Origin: Pseudoalteromonas shioyasakiensis
GTDB lineage: Bacteria; Pseudomonadota; Gammaproteobacteria; Enterobacterales; Alteromonadaceae
Direction of reading: 5' to 3'
NCBI RefSeq assembly: GCF_019134595.1
Contig: NZ_CP077770.1
Span: forward strand, 3,034,501 to 3,098,500
DNA: 64,000 nt
How positions within the stretch are numbered: position 1 is the first letter of the stretch; each line of letters starts with the position of its first letter. The notes under the pieces were generated by a model. The model did not search any database. It was given only the letters and a program-made list of their open reading frames with translations, and had not been told where the DNA came from. Shown here one piece after another: positions 17,862 through 27,061 of the stretch. Made by a program: the position numbers and the translations under genes.

Positions 17862-18995
17862 TTATTTGTCGCTCTTTCCATCAAGGCCATCGATAGTCAC
17901 GCCTTGTAAGAAGCCCGCACCACTTTGTTCATTGTTTTGCAGCTTAATCATTAAGCGCAAGTCATTTGGCGAGTCAGCATGGTGTAGCGCATCAGCGTAG
18001 TTAATACGGCGCTGTTTATAAAGCTCAAATAACGCTTGGTCAAAGGTCTGCATGCCCATTTCTTTCGATTTAGCCATGGTTTCTTTGATAGAGCCAATGT
18101 CACCACGCTTGATGAGTTCTGCCACCATAGGTGAATTAAGCAAAATTTCGATAGCAGCAACACGCCCTTCCCCATCGGCAGTTGGCACCAACTGCTGCGC
18201 GACAATGGCACGAAGGTTAAGTGCTAGGTCGTACTTTAACTTATCGTGCTTTTCTTTCGGCACTAAGTGCATGATACGGTCAATGGCTTGGTTAGCGTTA
18301 TTCGCATGCAGTGTCGCCACACACAAGTGACCAGTTTCAGCGAAGCTGAGTGCGTATTCCATGGTTTCTTGTGAACGGATCTCACCAATTAAGATCACAT
18401 CAGGTGCTTGACGTAACGAGCTTTTCAGCGCAGATTCAAAGCTTTCAGTATCTAAACCAACTTCACGTTGAGTGATAATACTTTTACGATGTTCATGAAC
18501 AAATTCGATAGGATCTTCAATGGTAAGAATATGACCACGTTGATTGCGGTTGCGATAACCTAAAAGCGCAGCGAGCGAGGTCGATTTACCGGTACCTGTA
18601 CCACCTACAAATAGTACTAAACCACGTTTTGCCATGATCACATCGGTTAACGTTGATGGTAAACCTAATTCGTTTACATCTGGGATTTGCGTCACGATAC
18701 GGCGAATAACCATACCGGCTCTGTCACGCTGCCAAAAAGCAGAAACACGGAAACGACCTTCATCGGTTGCAATCGCAAAGTTACACTCTTTAGTGTCATG
18801 AAACTCTTTGCGTTGCTTATCATTCATAGCCGACTCAACTAACGCAAGGGAAGCATCATCCGAAAGCCTTTCGTCGGTAAGGTGCACTAGCTCACCGTTG
18901 ATTTTTGCACTGACTGGCAGCTGGCTAGAAACAAACAAGTCAGACGCTTTTTTATCGATCATAACTTGTAAAAAATGATTTAAAGGTAAAGACAT
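17862..18995 (-). CDS. pilU: type IV pilus retraction ATPase PilU
   Basis: PilU is a PilT paralogue that assists pilus retraction as an accessory hexameric ATPase. The 377-residue protein has the N-terminal PAS-like domain (ASDLFVSSQLPVSAKINGE), Walker A GGTGTGKST near residue 132, the Asp box TIEDPIEFVHEH, Walker B VILIGEIRS and the His box GHLCVATLHANN. The RSQETMEYALSFAETGH segment favours PilU over PilT. It follows pilT by 14 bases and is directly abutted by the solute-binding-like gene. Confidence 0.95.
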   Translation of the reverse strand: MSLPLNHFLQVMIDKKASDLFVSSQLPVSAKINGELVHLTDERLSDDASLALVESAMNDKQRKEFHDTKECNFAIATDEGRFRVSAFWQRDRAGMVIRRIVTQIPDVNELGLPSTLTDVIMAKRGLVLFVGGTGTGKSTSLAALLGYRNRNQRGHILTIEDPIEFVHEHRKSIITQREVGLDTESFESALKSSLRQAPDVILIGEIRSQETMEYALSFAETGHLCVATLHANNANQAIDRIMHLVPKEKHDKLKYDLALNLRAIVAQQLVPTADGEGRVAAIEILLNSPMVAELIKRGDIGSIKETMAKSKEMGMQTFDQALFELYKQRRINYADALHHADSPNDLRLMIKLQNNEQSGAGFLQGVTIDGLDGKSDK

Positions 18996-19009
18996 TTTAA
19001 ATAGCTCCG

Positions 19010-20050
19010 TTAACCACCAAACTGGGTTTTATCTTGCGCTTTAGCACGCGCATCATTGGTTGTAATAATACCGTAGTTAACTAAGCTTGCTAAACATTGA
19101 TCCATGGTCTGCATACCATGCGATGCACCGGTTTGAATTGATGAATACATTTGTGCAATTTTATCTTCACGGATCAAGTTTCGGATTGCAGGAATTCCTA
19201 TCATAATCTCGTGAGCTGCTACTCGGCCACCGCCCACTTTTTTAAGTAAAGTTTGCGAGATTACGGCACGTAATGATTCTGACAACATTGAACGTACCAT
19301 GTCTTTTTCTTCACCTGGGAATACGTCAATAATACGGTCAATGGTTTTTGGTGCAGATGTGGTATGCAAGGTACCAAACACCAAGTGACCTGTTTCTGCC
19401 GCGGTCATCGCTAAGCGAATTGTTTCAAGGTCACGCAGCTCACCCACTAAGATTACATCCGGATCTTCACGTAATGCGCTTCTAAGCGCATTAGAGAAGC
19501 TATGTGTATCACGATGAACTTCACGCTGGTTAATAAGGCTCAGTTTATTCTCGTGTACGAATTCGATTGGATCTTCGATAGTTAAAATATGGTGATGCTT
19601 ATTTTGGTTAATGTAATCAACCATCGCCGCTAATGTGGTTGATTTACCAGAACCCGTTGGCCCGGTGACTAGCACCAAACCACGTGGATTATCGGAAATG
19701 GTTTTAAAAATATCAGGCGCACCTAAATCATCCAGCGTTAAAACATCACTTGGGATAGTACGAAACACCGCCGCAGGGCCACGGTTTGAATTAAATGCGT
19801 TAACACGAAAACGCGCAAGGTTTGGTACTTCGAAAGAAAAATCCACTTCAAGGTTTTGTTCGTAGTCCTTACGCTGATTATCGTTCATAATATCGTATAC
19901 CAGACTATTTACATCTTTTTGTTCTAATGCTGGAATATTAATACGACGCACATCACCATCAACACGTATCATAGGTGATACGCCTGATGACAAGTGTAAA
20001 TCCGAGGCTTTGTGTTGCACACTAAAGGCCAATAATTCGGTAATATCCAT
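19010..20050 (-). CDS. pilT: type IV pilus retraction ATPase PilT
   Basis: PilT powers retraction of type IV pili for twitching motility and DNA uptake. At 346 residues it matches the family (344-347). It shows the PAS-like start MDITELLAFSVQHKASDLHLSSG in pieces, Walker A GPTGSGKST near residue 132, TIEDPIEFVHENK, Walker B VILVGELRD, the AIRNLIRE motif (GIPAIRNLIREDK) that is essential for retraction, and the C-terminal MQTMDQCL. It heads the minus-strand pilT-pilU operon and is divergent from yggS with only 29 bases between start codons. Confidence 0.97.
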   Translation of the reverse strand: MDITELLAFSVQHKASDLHLSSGVSPMIRVDGDVRRINIPALEQKDVNSLVYDIMNDNQRKDYEQNLEVDFSFEVPNLARFRVNAFNSNRGPAAVFRTIPSDVLTLDDLGAPDIFKTISDNPRGLVLVTGPTGSGKSTTLAAMVDYINQNKHHHILTIEDPIEFVHENKLSLINQREVHRDTHSFSNALRSALREDPDVILVGELRDLETIRLAMTAAETGHLVFGTLHTTSAPKTIDRIIDVFPGEEKDMVRSMLSESLRAVISQTLLKKVGGGRVAAHEIMIGIPAIRNLIREDKIAQMYSSIQTGASHGMQTMDQCLASLVNYGIITTNDARAKAQDKTQFGG

Positions 20051-20079
20051 TTATGACTCCACAACCAACTGATAATTAT

Positions 20080-20766
20080 ATGGTTACAATAGCAGAACGA
20101 CTTACATCCGCCTACGCAAGAATTGCTCAAGCTGCAAAAAATAATCACCGCGATGAGCAATCAATCAACCTATTGGCTGTTTCAAAAACAAAACCTGCCG
20201 ACGATATTATTGCTGCCTATAAGCATGGTCAACGCCAGTTTGGCGAATCATACGTACAAGAAGCGGTAACAAAAGTCACAGCATTGGCTGATTATAAAGA
20301 CATTGTTTGGCACTTTATCGGCCCTATTCAATCAAATAAAAGTGCCCAAGTAGCCACGCATTTTGATTGGGTGCAAAGCGTTGACCGCACTAAAATTGCA
20401 AAACGTCTTAATGAGCAACGACCAGCCGACAAAGCCCCGCTCAATGTTTTAATTCAAGTTAATATTAGTTTAGAAGAGGCTAAGTCAGGCTGCCACCCAG
20501 ACGAGCTAATGGCACTGGCTGAATTCATCAGTCAATGTCCTAATTTATGCCTGCGCGGTGTGATGGCGATTCCTGCCAAAACCGACGATGCCCAGCTACA
20601 ATTACAATATTTTGAGCAATTAAGCGCTTGCTTTGATAAACTAAAGGCCCAATATCCCCAAGTAGACACCATGTCGATGGGTATGAGTAACGATGTTGAA
20701 GCGGCGATTGCAGCAGGTTCAACCATGGTACGCATTGGCACGGATATATTTGGCCAACGAAATTAA
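20080..20766 (+). CDS. yggS: YggS family PLP homeostasis protein
   Basis: YggS/PLPHP binds pyridoxal phosphate and maintains vitamin B6 and amino-acid balance. I prefer ATG at 20080 (MVTIAERLTSAYARIAQAA) because it aligns residue for residue with E. coli YggS up to the PLP-lysine motif LLAVSKTKP; an in-frame ATG at 20053 would add nine residues. Further blocks are GQRQFGESYVQEAV, WHFIGPIQSNKS, MSMGMSNDVEAAI and MVRIGTDIFG, the last two binding the PLP phosphate. It is followed by proC and yggT, the conserved E. coli-like order. Confidence 0.95.
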   Translation: MVTIAERLTSAYARIAQAAKNNHRDEQSINLLAVSKTKPADDIIAAYKHGQRQFGESYVQEAVTKVTALADYKDIVWHFIGPIQSNKSAQVATHFDWVQSVDRTKIAKRLNEQRPADKAPLNVLIQVNISLEEAKSGCHPDELMALAEFISQCPNLCLRGVMAIPAKTDDAQLQLQYFEQLSACFDKLKAQYPQVDTMSMGMSNDVEAAIAAGSTMVRIGTDIFGQRN

Positions 20767-20783
20767 AAGGTGATAACAGACAT

Positions 20784-21605
20784 ATGTCAGACAAAAAAAT
20801 CGCATTTATAGGCACGGGTAACATGAGCTACGCCATCATTGGCGGCATGGTAAAGAACGGTTTTGCAGCAAAAAACATCATTGCAACCAATCGCAACCAA
20901 GAAAAATTAGCTAAGGTTGCTGCTGATTTCGGGGTACAAACTACCGCGGATAACAACGCGGCACTTCGCGATGCAGATGTGATTGTCTTATCTGTTAAAC
21001 CGCAAATGATGGGCGATCTTTGCCAATCATTCCAAGATTCAGGCGTTGATTTTAGCGACAAGCTATTTATTTCAGTGGCAGCAGGCCTTACCGTAAACCG
21101 TTTACGTGAAATGTTAGGTCAAGATGTGAAAATGGTACGTTGTATGCCAAATACGCCATCATTACTAGGTCGCGGTGTTTCAGGTCTATATGGCGCGGGT
21201 GAAACCGCTGAAGAGCACGAGTTTGTACAACAAGTCTTTGAGTGTACAGGCATTGTTGTTTGGGTTGAGCAAGAATCACAAATCAACGACGTCATTGCTG
21301 TTACAGGTTCATCACCAGCTTACTTCTTCTTATTTATGGAAGCTATCGAAGAAAAAGCTAAAGCACTTGGCTTTAGTGATGAAGATGCGCGCCGTTTAGT
21401 GCAACAAACCGCACTGGGTGCTGCCGAAATGGCTCTTTCGCAACCAGACATCAGTATTTCTCAGCTACGTGCAAACGTAACCTCTAAAGGGGGTACGACT
21501 CACGAAGCTGTTGAGCATCTTAAATCACAAGGTTTAGTCGGCACTGTTGCAGATGCAATGGATGCCTGTATTGCTCGCGCTGAAGCGATGGAAAAAGAAC
21601 TTTAA
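20784..21605 (+). CDS. proC: pyrroline-5-carboxylate reductase
   Basis: ProC makes the last step of proline synthesis, reducing pyrroline-5-carboxylate with NADPH. The 273-residue length fits. The Rossmann motif is IAFIGTGNMSYAIIGG, followed by TNRNQEKL; VLSVKPQMM, VRCMPNTPSLLGRGVSGLY, TGSSPAYFFLFMEA, and the signature TSKGGTTHEAVEHL near the C-terminus are all present. It lies 17 bases after yggS and 23 bases before yggT. Confidence 0.97.
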   Translation: MSDKKIAFIGTGNMSYAIIGGMVKNGFAAKNIIATNRNQEKLAKVAADFGVQTTADNNAALRDADVIVLSVKPQMMGDLCQSFQDSGVDFSDKLFISVAAGLTVNRLREMLGQDVKMVRCMPNTPSLLGRGVSGLYGAGETAEEHEFVQQVFECTGIVVWVEQESQINDVIAVTGSSPAYFFLFMEAIEEKAKALGFSDEDARRLVQQTALGAAEMALSQPDISISQLRANVTSKGGTTHEAVEHLKSQGLVGTVADAMDACIARAEAMEKEL

Positions 21606-21628
21606 GCTTACTTTTTGAAGGTAAAACT

Positions 21629-22162
21629 ATGCAAGCCATGCACTTTTTAGTTGGGATTATTTTTGATCTCTTTTTAATGGTGGTCCTTTTACGCTTTTGG
21701 TTACAAGCGGCAAAAGCTGACTTTTACAACCCTATGAGCCAGTTTGTGGTGAAAGCCACTTCGTTCGCAGTGAACCCACTTCGTAAAATCATCCCAGGAG
21801 TGGGTGGCTTTGATATTGCCTCGTTAGTGCTTGCTTATTTAGTTGCTGTAGCAAAACTCAGTGTTATTTTTCTGATGTTTTATAACGCTTGGGCGCCAGG
21901 ACCGGTATTTATTCAAGCGTTAATTACGGTCGTTAAAGAAGGCTTAAACTTACTGTTTTGGGTATTAATTATTCGTGCTTTACTAAGTTGGGTAAGCCAA
22001 GGCTACAACCCAATTGAGGCTGTATTCCACCAGCTAACTGAGCCGATGTTACGTCCAATTCGTAAGGTTATCCCACCATTAGGTGGTCTAGACCTATCAA
22101 TCTTAGTGTTGATTATTGGTCTACAGTTTTTACAGTTTTTAGTAATGGATTTAATTGGCTAA
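21629..22162 (+). CDS. yggT: YggT family integral membrane protein
   Basis: YggT is a duplicated inner-membrane protein of 177 residues with four hydrophobic segments in two halves. Each half ends with the family motif: FVVKATSFAVNPLRKIIPGVGGFDIASL and HQLTEPMLRPIRKVIPPLGGLDLSIL in pieces. The family has been linked to osmotic shock tolerance and, in other phyla, to cell-division or plastid-envelope processes; its molecular role is not settled. It ends the yggS-proC-yggT group and is followed by a short terminator. Confidence 0.95.
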   Translation: MQAMHFLVGIIFDLFLMVVLLRFWLQAAKADFYNPMSQFVVKATSFAVNPLRKIIPGVGGFDIASLVLAYLVAVAKLSVIFLMFYNAWAPGPVFIQALITVVKEGLNLLFWVLIIRALLSWVSQGYNPIEAVFHQLTEPMLRPIRKVIPPLGGLDLSILVLIIGLQFLQFLVMDLIG

Positions 22163-22182
22163 GCGTTTAACGTGAAGCAGTA

Positions 22183-22203
22183 AGGGGCCGAAAGGCCTCT
22201 TTT
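22183..22203 (+). terminator. intrinsic terminator after yggT
   Basis: AGGGGCC-GAAA-GGCCTCT forms a 7-bp stem with one G-T wobble and a stable GAAA tetraloop, followed by TTTT. It starts 20 bases after the yggT stop and separates that group from the DUF4426 gene. Confidence 0.8.
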
Positions 22204-22220
22204 GTTAAGTGAGATATACC

Positions 22221-22661
22221 ATGAAGCAATTTATTTATTTTTCTTTGATTGTATTGAGTTTATTTACAACCTTTGCCAAAGCAGATGAACAAGCAGGCGC
22301 CCAGTACAAAGTTCTTGGCCCTTGGGAAGTTCATTACATTGCATTTCCATCGACTTTTATTCAGCCAAGCATTGCTAAAAACTATGATTTAGAGCGTAGC
22401 CCTAGCAAAGGGATTATTAATATTTCGGTATTAAAAAACAGCGATAAAACAGCGCAGACTGCAACTTTAACTGGCACTGCACGTAACCTGCTTGGTAATA
22501 AAAAGCAGCTTACATTTAAAGAAGTTGTTGAAGGCGATGCGATTTATTACCTCGCGCAAATCGATTACAGCAACGAAGAAATTTACCGTTTTGATATCGA
22601 AATTAATCAAAATGGCAAAGTACAAACACTGAAGTTTCAGCAAAAATTTTACGTAGATTAA
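22221..22661 (+). CDS. DUF4426 domain periplasmic protein
   Basis: This 146-residue protein starts at ATG 22221 ([21 protein letters not shown]), a signal peptide ending AKA before DEQAG; an upstream in-frame GTG would only add four residues. The mature domain fits DUF4426: [20 protein letters not shown], a [17 protein letters not shown] strand pair, and [16 protein letters not shown]. The fold is probably an immunoglobulin-like beta-sandwich. It lies 7 bases before rdgB and is probably co-transcribed with rdgB-hemW. No function is established for the family. Confidence 0.85.
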   Translation: MKQFIYFSLIVLSLFTTFAKADEQAGAQYKVLGPWEVHYIAFPSTFIQPSIAKNYDLERSPSKGIINISVLKNSDKTAQTATLTGTARNLLGNKKQLTFKEVVEGDAIYYLAQIDYSNEEIYRFDIEINQNGKVQTLKFQQKFYVD

Positions 22662-22668
22662 TAGACCT

Positions 22669-23268
22669 ATGAACAACACCTTGGTTTTAGCCACCGGTAA
22701 CCCTGGCAAAGTAAAAGAGCTGGCAAGCATGCTCAGCCCACTTAATATTAACGTGGTTCCACAAAGCGATTTTCAAGTACCAGACGTGCCAGAAACAGGC
22801 ACTACATTTGTTGAAAACGCGATTATTAAAGCGCGCCATGCAGCAAAGATCACAGGCTTGACTGCGATTGCTGATGACTCAGGTCTTGAAGTAGACGGCC
22901 TAAATGGTGCACCGGGTGTGTACTCTGCACGCTTTGCCGGAGCGGGTGCCAGCGATCAAGATAATATCGACAAGCTACTAAAAGAGCTTGCTGATAACCC
23001 AGTTCGCAGTGCGCGTTTTTGGTGTGTGTTAGTATTAATGCGCCACGCCGACGACCCTACACCACTTATTTGTAGTGCCAGTTGGGAAGGCGAAATCACC
23101 TATAGCCAAGATGGTCAGGGTGGTTTTGGCTATGATCCTGTTTTTTACGTACCGTCTGAGCAATGCACGAGCGCTCAGTTAACTAAAGAGCAAAAAAATG
23201 CCCTTAGCCATCGCGGCCAAGCTTTAAAACAACTACTTGCGCAATTGCAGCAAAAAGGCGGCCTGTGA
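22669..23268 (+). CDS. rdgB: XTP/dITP diphosphatase (non-canonical purine NTP pyrophosphatase)
   Basis: RdgB cleans the nucleotide pool by hydrolysing dITP, XTP and dHAPTP to the monophosphate. The 199-residue protein starts [18 protein letters not shown], the Ham1 signature. It continues with [16 protein letters not shown], the catalytic [20 protein letters not shown] block, [11 protein letters not shown] and the C-terminal [11 protein letters not shown]. It overlaps hemW by four bases (GTGA), a usual rdgB-hemW coupling. Confidence 0.97.
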   Translation: MNNTLVLATGNPGKVKELASMLSPLNINVVPQSDFQVPDVPETGTTFVENAIIKARHAAKITGLTAIADDSGLEVDGLNGAPGVYSARFAGAGASDQDNIDKLLKELADNPVRSARFWCVLVLMRHADDPTPLICSASWEGEITYSQDGQGGFGYDPVFYVPSEQCTSAQLTKEQKNALSHRGQALKQLLAQLQQKGGL

Positions 23269-24398
23269 GTTTACCGCCTTTAAGTTTATATGTGCACGTG
23301 CCTTGGTGCGTGCAAAAGTGCCCATACTGTGACTTTAATAGCCATGGCCAAAAAGGCACCATCCCCGAAAAAGAATACGTTCAGCATCTTATTGATGATC
23401 TCAAGGCCGATTTGCACTTAGTGCAAGGGCGTAAAATCCACAGCATTTTTATTGGCGGCGGCACCCCAAGCTTATTAACTGGTGACGCATATACTCGCCT
23501 ACTTGGTGAAGTTGACAGATTAATAGGCCTAACTGATGACTGTGAAATTACCCTAGAGGCAAACCCAGGTACCGTCGAAACAGGTCGCTTTAAAGAATAT
23601 GTTGCCGCTGGCATCAATCGTATTTCGATTGGTGTGCAAAGCATGCAAAATGACAAACTAAAAGCCCTTGGCCGTATTCATGGTGCTGATGAAGCAAGTT
23701 ATGCGGCTAAACAGGCGCATCAAGCGGGGCTAAACAGCTTTAACCTTGATTTAATGCATGGCTTACCTGGGCAATCTGTTGAAGACGCCTTAAGCGACCT
23801 TGAAAAAATTATCGCCCTAAATCCACCTCATATCTCGTGGTATCAACTAACAATTGAGCCAAATACTCAGTTTGCTTCTAAGCCACCAACCTTACCTCAC
23901 GACGACACCCTTTGGGATATTCAAGAACAAGGTCAAGCGTTACTAGCCGCAGCAGGTTATGAGCAATACGAGATCTCAGGCTACGCGAAGCCCGGCTACC
24001 AATGCCGTCATAACTTGAATTATTGGCGATTTGGCGATTATCTCGGTATCGGCTGCGGTGCCCATGGTAAAATTACTGATGAAAATAAAGTCATCACCCG
24101 TACCGTGAAAGTAAAACACCCACGAGGTTATATGGATCTTGCCAAACCGTATTTATACGAACAATGGCAAGTAGCAAAAGACGACTTAGCTTTTGAATTC
24201 TTTATGAATCGTTTTCGTTTAGTCGAACCCTGCCCAAAAGCTGATTTACCTTTGCTTACAAGTTTGTCACTGCAAGGTCAGGAACAAGCCTTGACTGATG
24301 CAATTGCAAAAGGCTTACTAATTGATGATAAAGATAACTGGCAGGTAAGCCAAAAAGGCCACCGCTTTTTAAATGACCTGCTAGAATTATTCGTTTAA
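23265..24398 (+). CDS. hemW: radical SAM heme chaperone HemW
   Basis: HemW is a radical-SAM protein, formerly called HemN-like, that binds heme and is thought to deliver it to membrane respiratory proteins. The [4Fe-4S] motif is CVQKCPYC (Cys15, Cys19, Cys22). It lacks the fourth N-terminal cysteine context of true HemN. Other blocks are [48 protein letters not shown] and LGIGCGAHG. The start is GTG at 23265 overlapping the rdgB stop. Its 377 residues match E. coli HemW (378). Confidence 0.96.
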   Translation: MSLPPLSLYVHVPWCVQKCPYCDFNSHGQKGTIPEKEYVQHLIDDLKADLHLVQGRKIHSIFIGGGTPSLLTGDAYTRLLGEVDRLIGLTDDCEITLEANPGTVETGRFKEYVAAGINRISIGVQSMQNDKLKALGRIHGADEASYAAKQAHQAGLNSFNLDLMHGLPGQSVEDALSDLEKIIALNPPHISWYQLTIEPNTQFASKPPTLPHDDTLWDIQEQGQALLAAAGYEQYEISGYAKPGYQCRHNLNYWRFGDYLGIGCGAHGKITDENKVITRTVKVKHPRGYMDLAKPYLYEQWQVAKDDLAFEFFMNRFRLVEPCPKADLPLLTSLSLQGQEQALTDAIAKGLLIDDKDNWQVSQKGHRFLNDLLELFV

Positions 24399-24438
24399 GA
24401 ATTATAATTAAATTTCTAACAACTACAAAGGAACGATA

Positions 24439-26274
24439 ATGCGTAAACTGACTTTCATCGCTGCGGCGGTAAGTGTTGCATTACTTGGCGGCTGCCAACA
24501 AATGCAAGAGCAACCGAAGCCTGCACCAAGTGTACAAAGCCAACCTGTACAAAGTGAAATCGATAAAGCCAATGCCTTCTTTGAAGATACTTTTAACCGT
24601 GATGTAATGAAAAGCCCTATCTATCAAACATACATGGGCATCAAAAAAGATTACGACAAATGGGACGATGGCAGCGAAGAGCGCGTTTTAGAAGACTTTG
24701 AACAAACTAAAGCTGACCTAGTTGCGCTTAACGCAATTAACCGCGACCAATTAGATGACGCAACAAAAGTAAGCTATGACCTTAAAAAGCAAGATTTAGA
24801 AAACGAAATTGCTGATTTCAAATGGCGTCATTACAACTACCCTGTGAACCAAATGTTTGGTGTTCACTCGATGATCCCTGCGTTTTTAATCAACCAACAT
24901 CAAATTGCCGATGTATCTGATGCTAAAGCGTATATCTCACGTTTAAACGGTGTTACAACGGTTATTGATCAACTAATCAAAGACCTTGAAGTACGTGCAG
25001 ATAAAGGGATTATCGCGCCTAAGTTTGTTTTCCCACACGTGATTGATTCAAGCAATAATATCTTACGCGGCGCCCCATTCAATGACGGTGAAGACTCAAC
25101 GTTACTAGCTGACTTTAAACGTAAAGTTAATGCATTAGAGATTGCCGATAGCGAAAAGTCTGCACTTATCAGCGACGCTGAAAAAGCCTTAAAAGCAGCT
25201 GTAAAACCTTCTTACACTAAGCTAATTAACTTCTTAGCTCAGTTAGAAAAACGCGCTGATGACCGCGATGGTGCTTGGAAATTCCCTGACGGCGAAGCGT
25301 TCTACAATAATGCCTTAGCACGTACCACAACCACTGATTTAACTGCTAAAGAAATTCACACAATCGGTTTAGCTGAAGTCGCGCGTATTCACGATGAAAT
25401 GCGTGAGATTAAAGACAAAGTAGGCTTTAAAGGTGACCTTAAAGCATTCATGCAATTCATGAAAACTGATAAGCAGTTCTACTACCCTAACACAGCAGAA
25501 GGTAAACAACGTTACCTTGATGAAGCAACGGCGCTTATCGATAACATGAAGTCTCGTCTAGACGAGCTATTCATTGTTAAGCCAAAAGCTGACCTTAAAG
25601 TTAAAGCTGTTGAAGCATTCCGTGAAAAAGCAGCAGGTAAAGCGTTCTACCAACAACCTGCGCCAGATGGTTCACGCCCAGGTATTTATTACGCAAACCT
25701 TTACGACATGGAAGCAATGCCAACATACCAAATGGAAGCACTTGCATACCACGAAGGTATTCCGGGTCACCACATGCAAATTGCTATCGCGCAAGAGCTT
25801 GAAGGCGTACCTAAGTTCCGTAAGTTTGGCGGCTACACAGCGTATGTTGAAGGCTGGGGTTTATACTCTGAGCTAGTACCAAAAGAAATGGGCTTATACG
25901 AAGACCCGTATTCAGATTTTGGTCGTCTTGCGATGGAATTATGGCGTGCATGTCGCCTAGTAGTAGATACAGGTATCCACGCAATGAAGTGGACACGTCA
26001 AGAAGGTATCGACTACTACGTAAATAACACACCAAATGCGACGTCTGATGGCGTTAAAATGGTTGAACGTCACATTGTAATGCCTTCACAAGCAACGGCA
26101 TACAAAGTGGGCATGCTGAAGATTTTAGAGCTTCGTGAAGCGGCTAAAGAAAAACTAGGCGATAAATTCGATATTCGTGAATTCCACGATGTAGTTCTTA
26201 AAAATGGTGCAGTACCATTAAATGTACTAGAAAAGTTTGTTGACCAATGGGTTGCTAAAAAACAAGCAGCTTAA
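24439..26274 (+). CDS. DUF885 family lipoprotein, putative metallopeptidase
   Basis: This 611-residue protein has a lipoprotein signal with lipobox LLGGC at Cys19, so it should be anchored in the envelope. The body is the DUF885 family, thought to be metal-dependent peptidases. The putative zinc motif is YHEGIPGHHMQIAIAQEL around residue 437, followed by AYVEGWGLYSEL and the late VERHIVMPSQATAYKVGML. The HExxxxH-like arrangement fits the M3/DUF885 pattern, though substrate is unknown. A good Shine-Dalgarno (AAAGGAAC) precedes the ATG. It is followed by a strong terminator. Confidence 0.9.
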   Translation: MRKLTFIAAAVSVALLGGCQQMQEQPKPAPSVQSQPVQSEIDKANAFFEDTFNRDVMKSPIYQTYMGIKKDYDKWDDGSEERVLEDFEQTKADLVALNAINRDQLDDATKVSYDLKKQDLENEIADFKWRHYNYPVNQMFGVHSMIPAFLINQHQIADVSDAKAYISRLNGVTTVIDQLIKDLEVRADKGIIAPKFVFPHVIDSSNNILRGAPFNDGEDSTLLADFKRKVNALEIADSEKSALISDAEKALKAAVKPSYTKLINFLAQLEKRADDRDGAWKFPDGEAFYNNALARTTTTDLTAKEIHTIGLAEVARIHDEMREIKDKVGFKGDLKAFMQFMKTDKQFYYPNTAEGKQRYLDEATALIDNMKSRLDELFIVKPKADLKVKAVEAFREKAAGKAFYQQPAPDGSRPGIYYANLYDMEAMPTYQMEALAYHEGIPGHHMQIAIAQELEGVPKFRKFGGYTAYVEGWGLYSELVPKEMGLYEDPYSDFGRLAMELWRACRLVVDTGIHAMKWTRQEGIDYYVNNTPNATSDGVKMVERHIVMPSQATAYKVGMLKILELREAAKEKLGDKFDIREFHDVVLKNGAVPLNVLEKFVDQWVAKKQAA

Positions 26275-26288
26275 CCAATAAAGACTTG

Positions 26289-26314
26289 AAAAAGGCCGCT
26301 CAGCGGCCTTTTTT
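26289..26314 (+). terminator. intrinsic terminator after the DUF885 gene
   Basis: AAAAAGGCCGC-TCA-GCGGCCTTTTT is a GC-rich perfect stem with a 3-base loop, and the T-tract continues to 26314. Confidence 0.93.
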
Positions 26315-26373
26315 ATTTATTTAAACAAGTAGTTGAGCTATAAATGTATAAATAATAAAAAACGAGAATTTCC

Positions 26374-27057
26374 ATGCAAAGCGCGATTGAGCAATTGAAC
26401 AGCCGACTTCAACATCATCAGTTAAAAGAACTCATTGCCGATTACCAAAGTTTATCGGGAGTTTTGCAAGCGGCGCAATTACAGCATATCTATCAGTTAG
26501 CTTGCAGTAGTGAAGTTAAATACTTGTTTTTACAAAATGTGGCAGCGCATTTACTCGAAGCAAGCCCGCTACCAAGTGAAGCTGTAGCCTTAATTGATGA
26601 TATCGATAAACTGAACTTTTTCACGCCTGGTCTTAAGTTTCAAAGTGCTTTTTGTGTAACAGACAATCAGGGCAATACCCTACTACATCACTTATTTACG
26701 CAGTGTAAGGCTGATAACCTACCCTTTAATTACTTGCGTTCGTTAATGTTATTTGAAAGCAACGAAAGCTTGGGCATAGCATTAAAAACATTAAATAAGC
26801 AGCAGCTCACTCCTATTGGTTGCTTTATAGCGCAAAACAGCACAACCCAAATGCTAGCAAAACATGAGTTCTCTGCATTATTAGCCATGATGGAAGTCGA
26901 CCAAAGCCACAGCCCTAGCGCAGTCAGCGCCTTGGTAAATACCCTTAAGCAATTTTATGGTGCCAATCAACCAACGAATAGCGACAGCAAAGTGCTACTG
27001 TGCGCGGCCTATTTGCAAGTACCAACAGCGCAGTTATTAAACGCGCTTAACCAATAA
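26374..27057 (+). CDS. hypothetical protein with an ankyrin-like segment
   Basis: I do not recognise this 227-residue soluble, mainly helical protein. One stretch near residue 105, TDNQGNTLLHHLFTQCKADNLPF, resembles the start of an ankyrin repeat (D-x-x-G-N-T-x-L-H), and a later LNKQQLTPIGCFIAQ could be a second degenerate unit. No signal peptide, membrane segment or catalytic motif is visible. It lies 4 bases upstream of the flippase gene and is likely co-transcribed with it. It follows a strong terminator, so it probably begins a new transcript. Confidence 0.7.
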   Translation: MQSAIEQLNSRLQHHQLKELIADYQSLSGVLQAAQLQHIYQLACSSEVKYLFLQNVAAHLLEASPLPSEAVALIDDIDKLNFFTPGLKFQSAFCVTDNQGNTLLHHLFTQCKADNLPFNYLRSLMLFESNESLGIALKTLNKQQLTPIGCFIAQNSTTQMLAKHEFSALLAMMEVDQSHSPSAVSALVNTLKQFYGANQPTNSDSKVLLCAAYLQVPTAQLLNALNQ

Positions 27058-27061
27058 CTCC

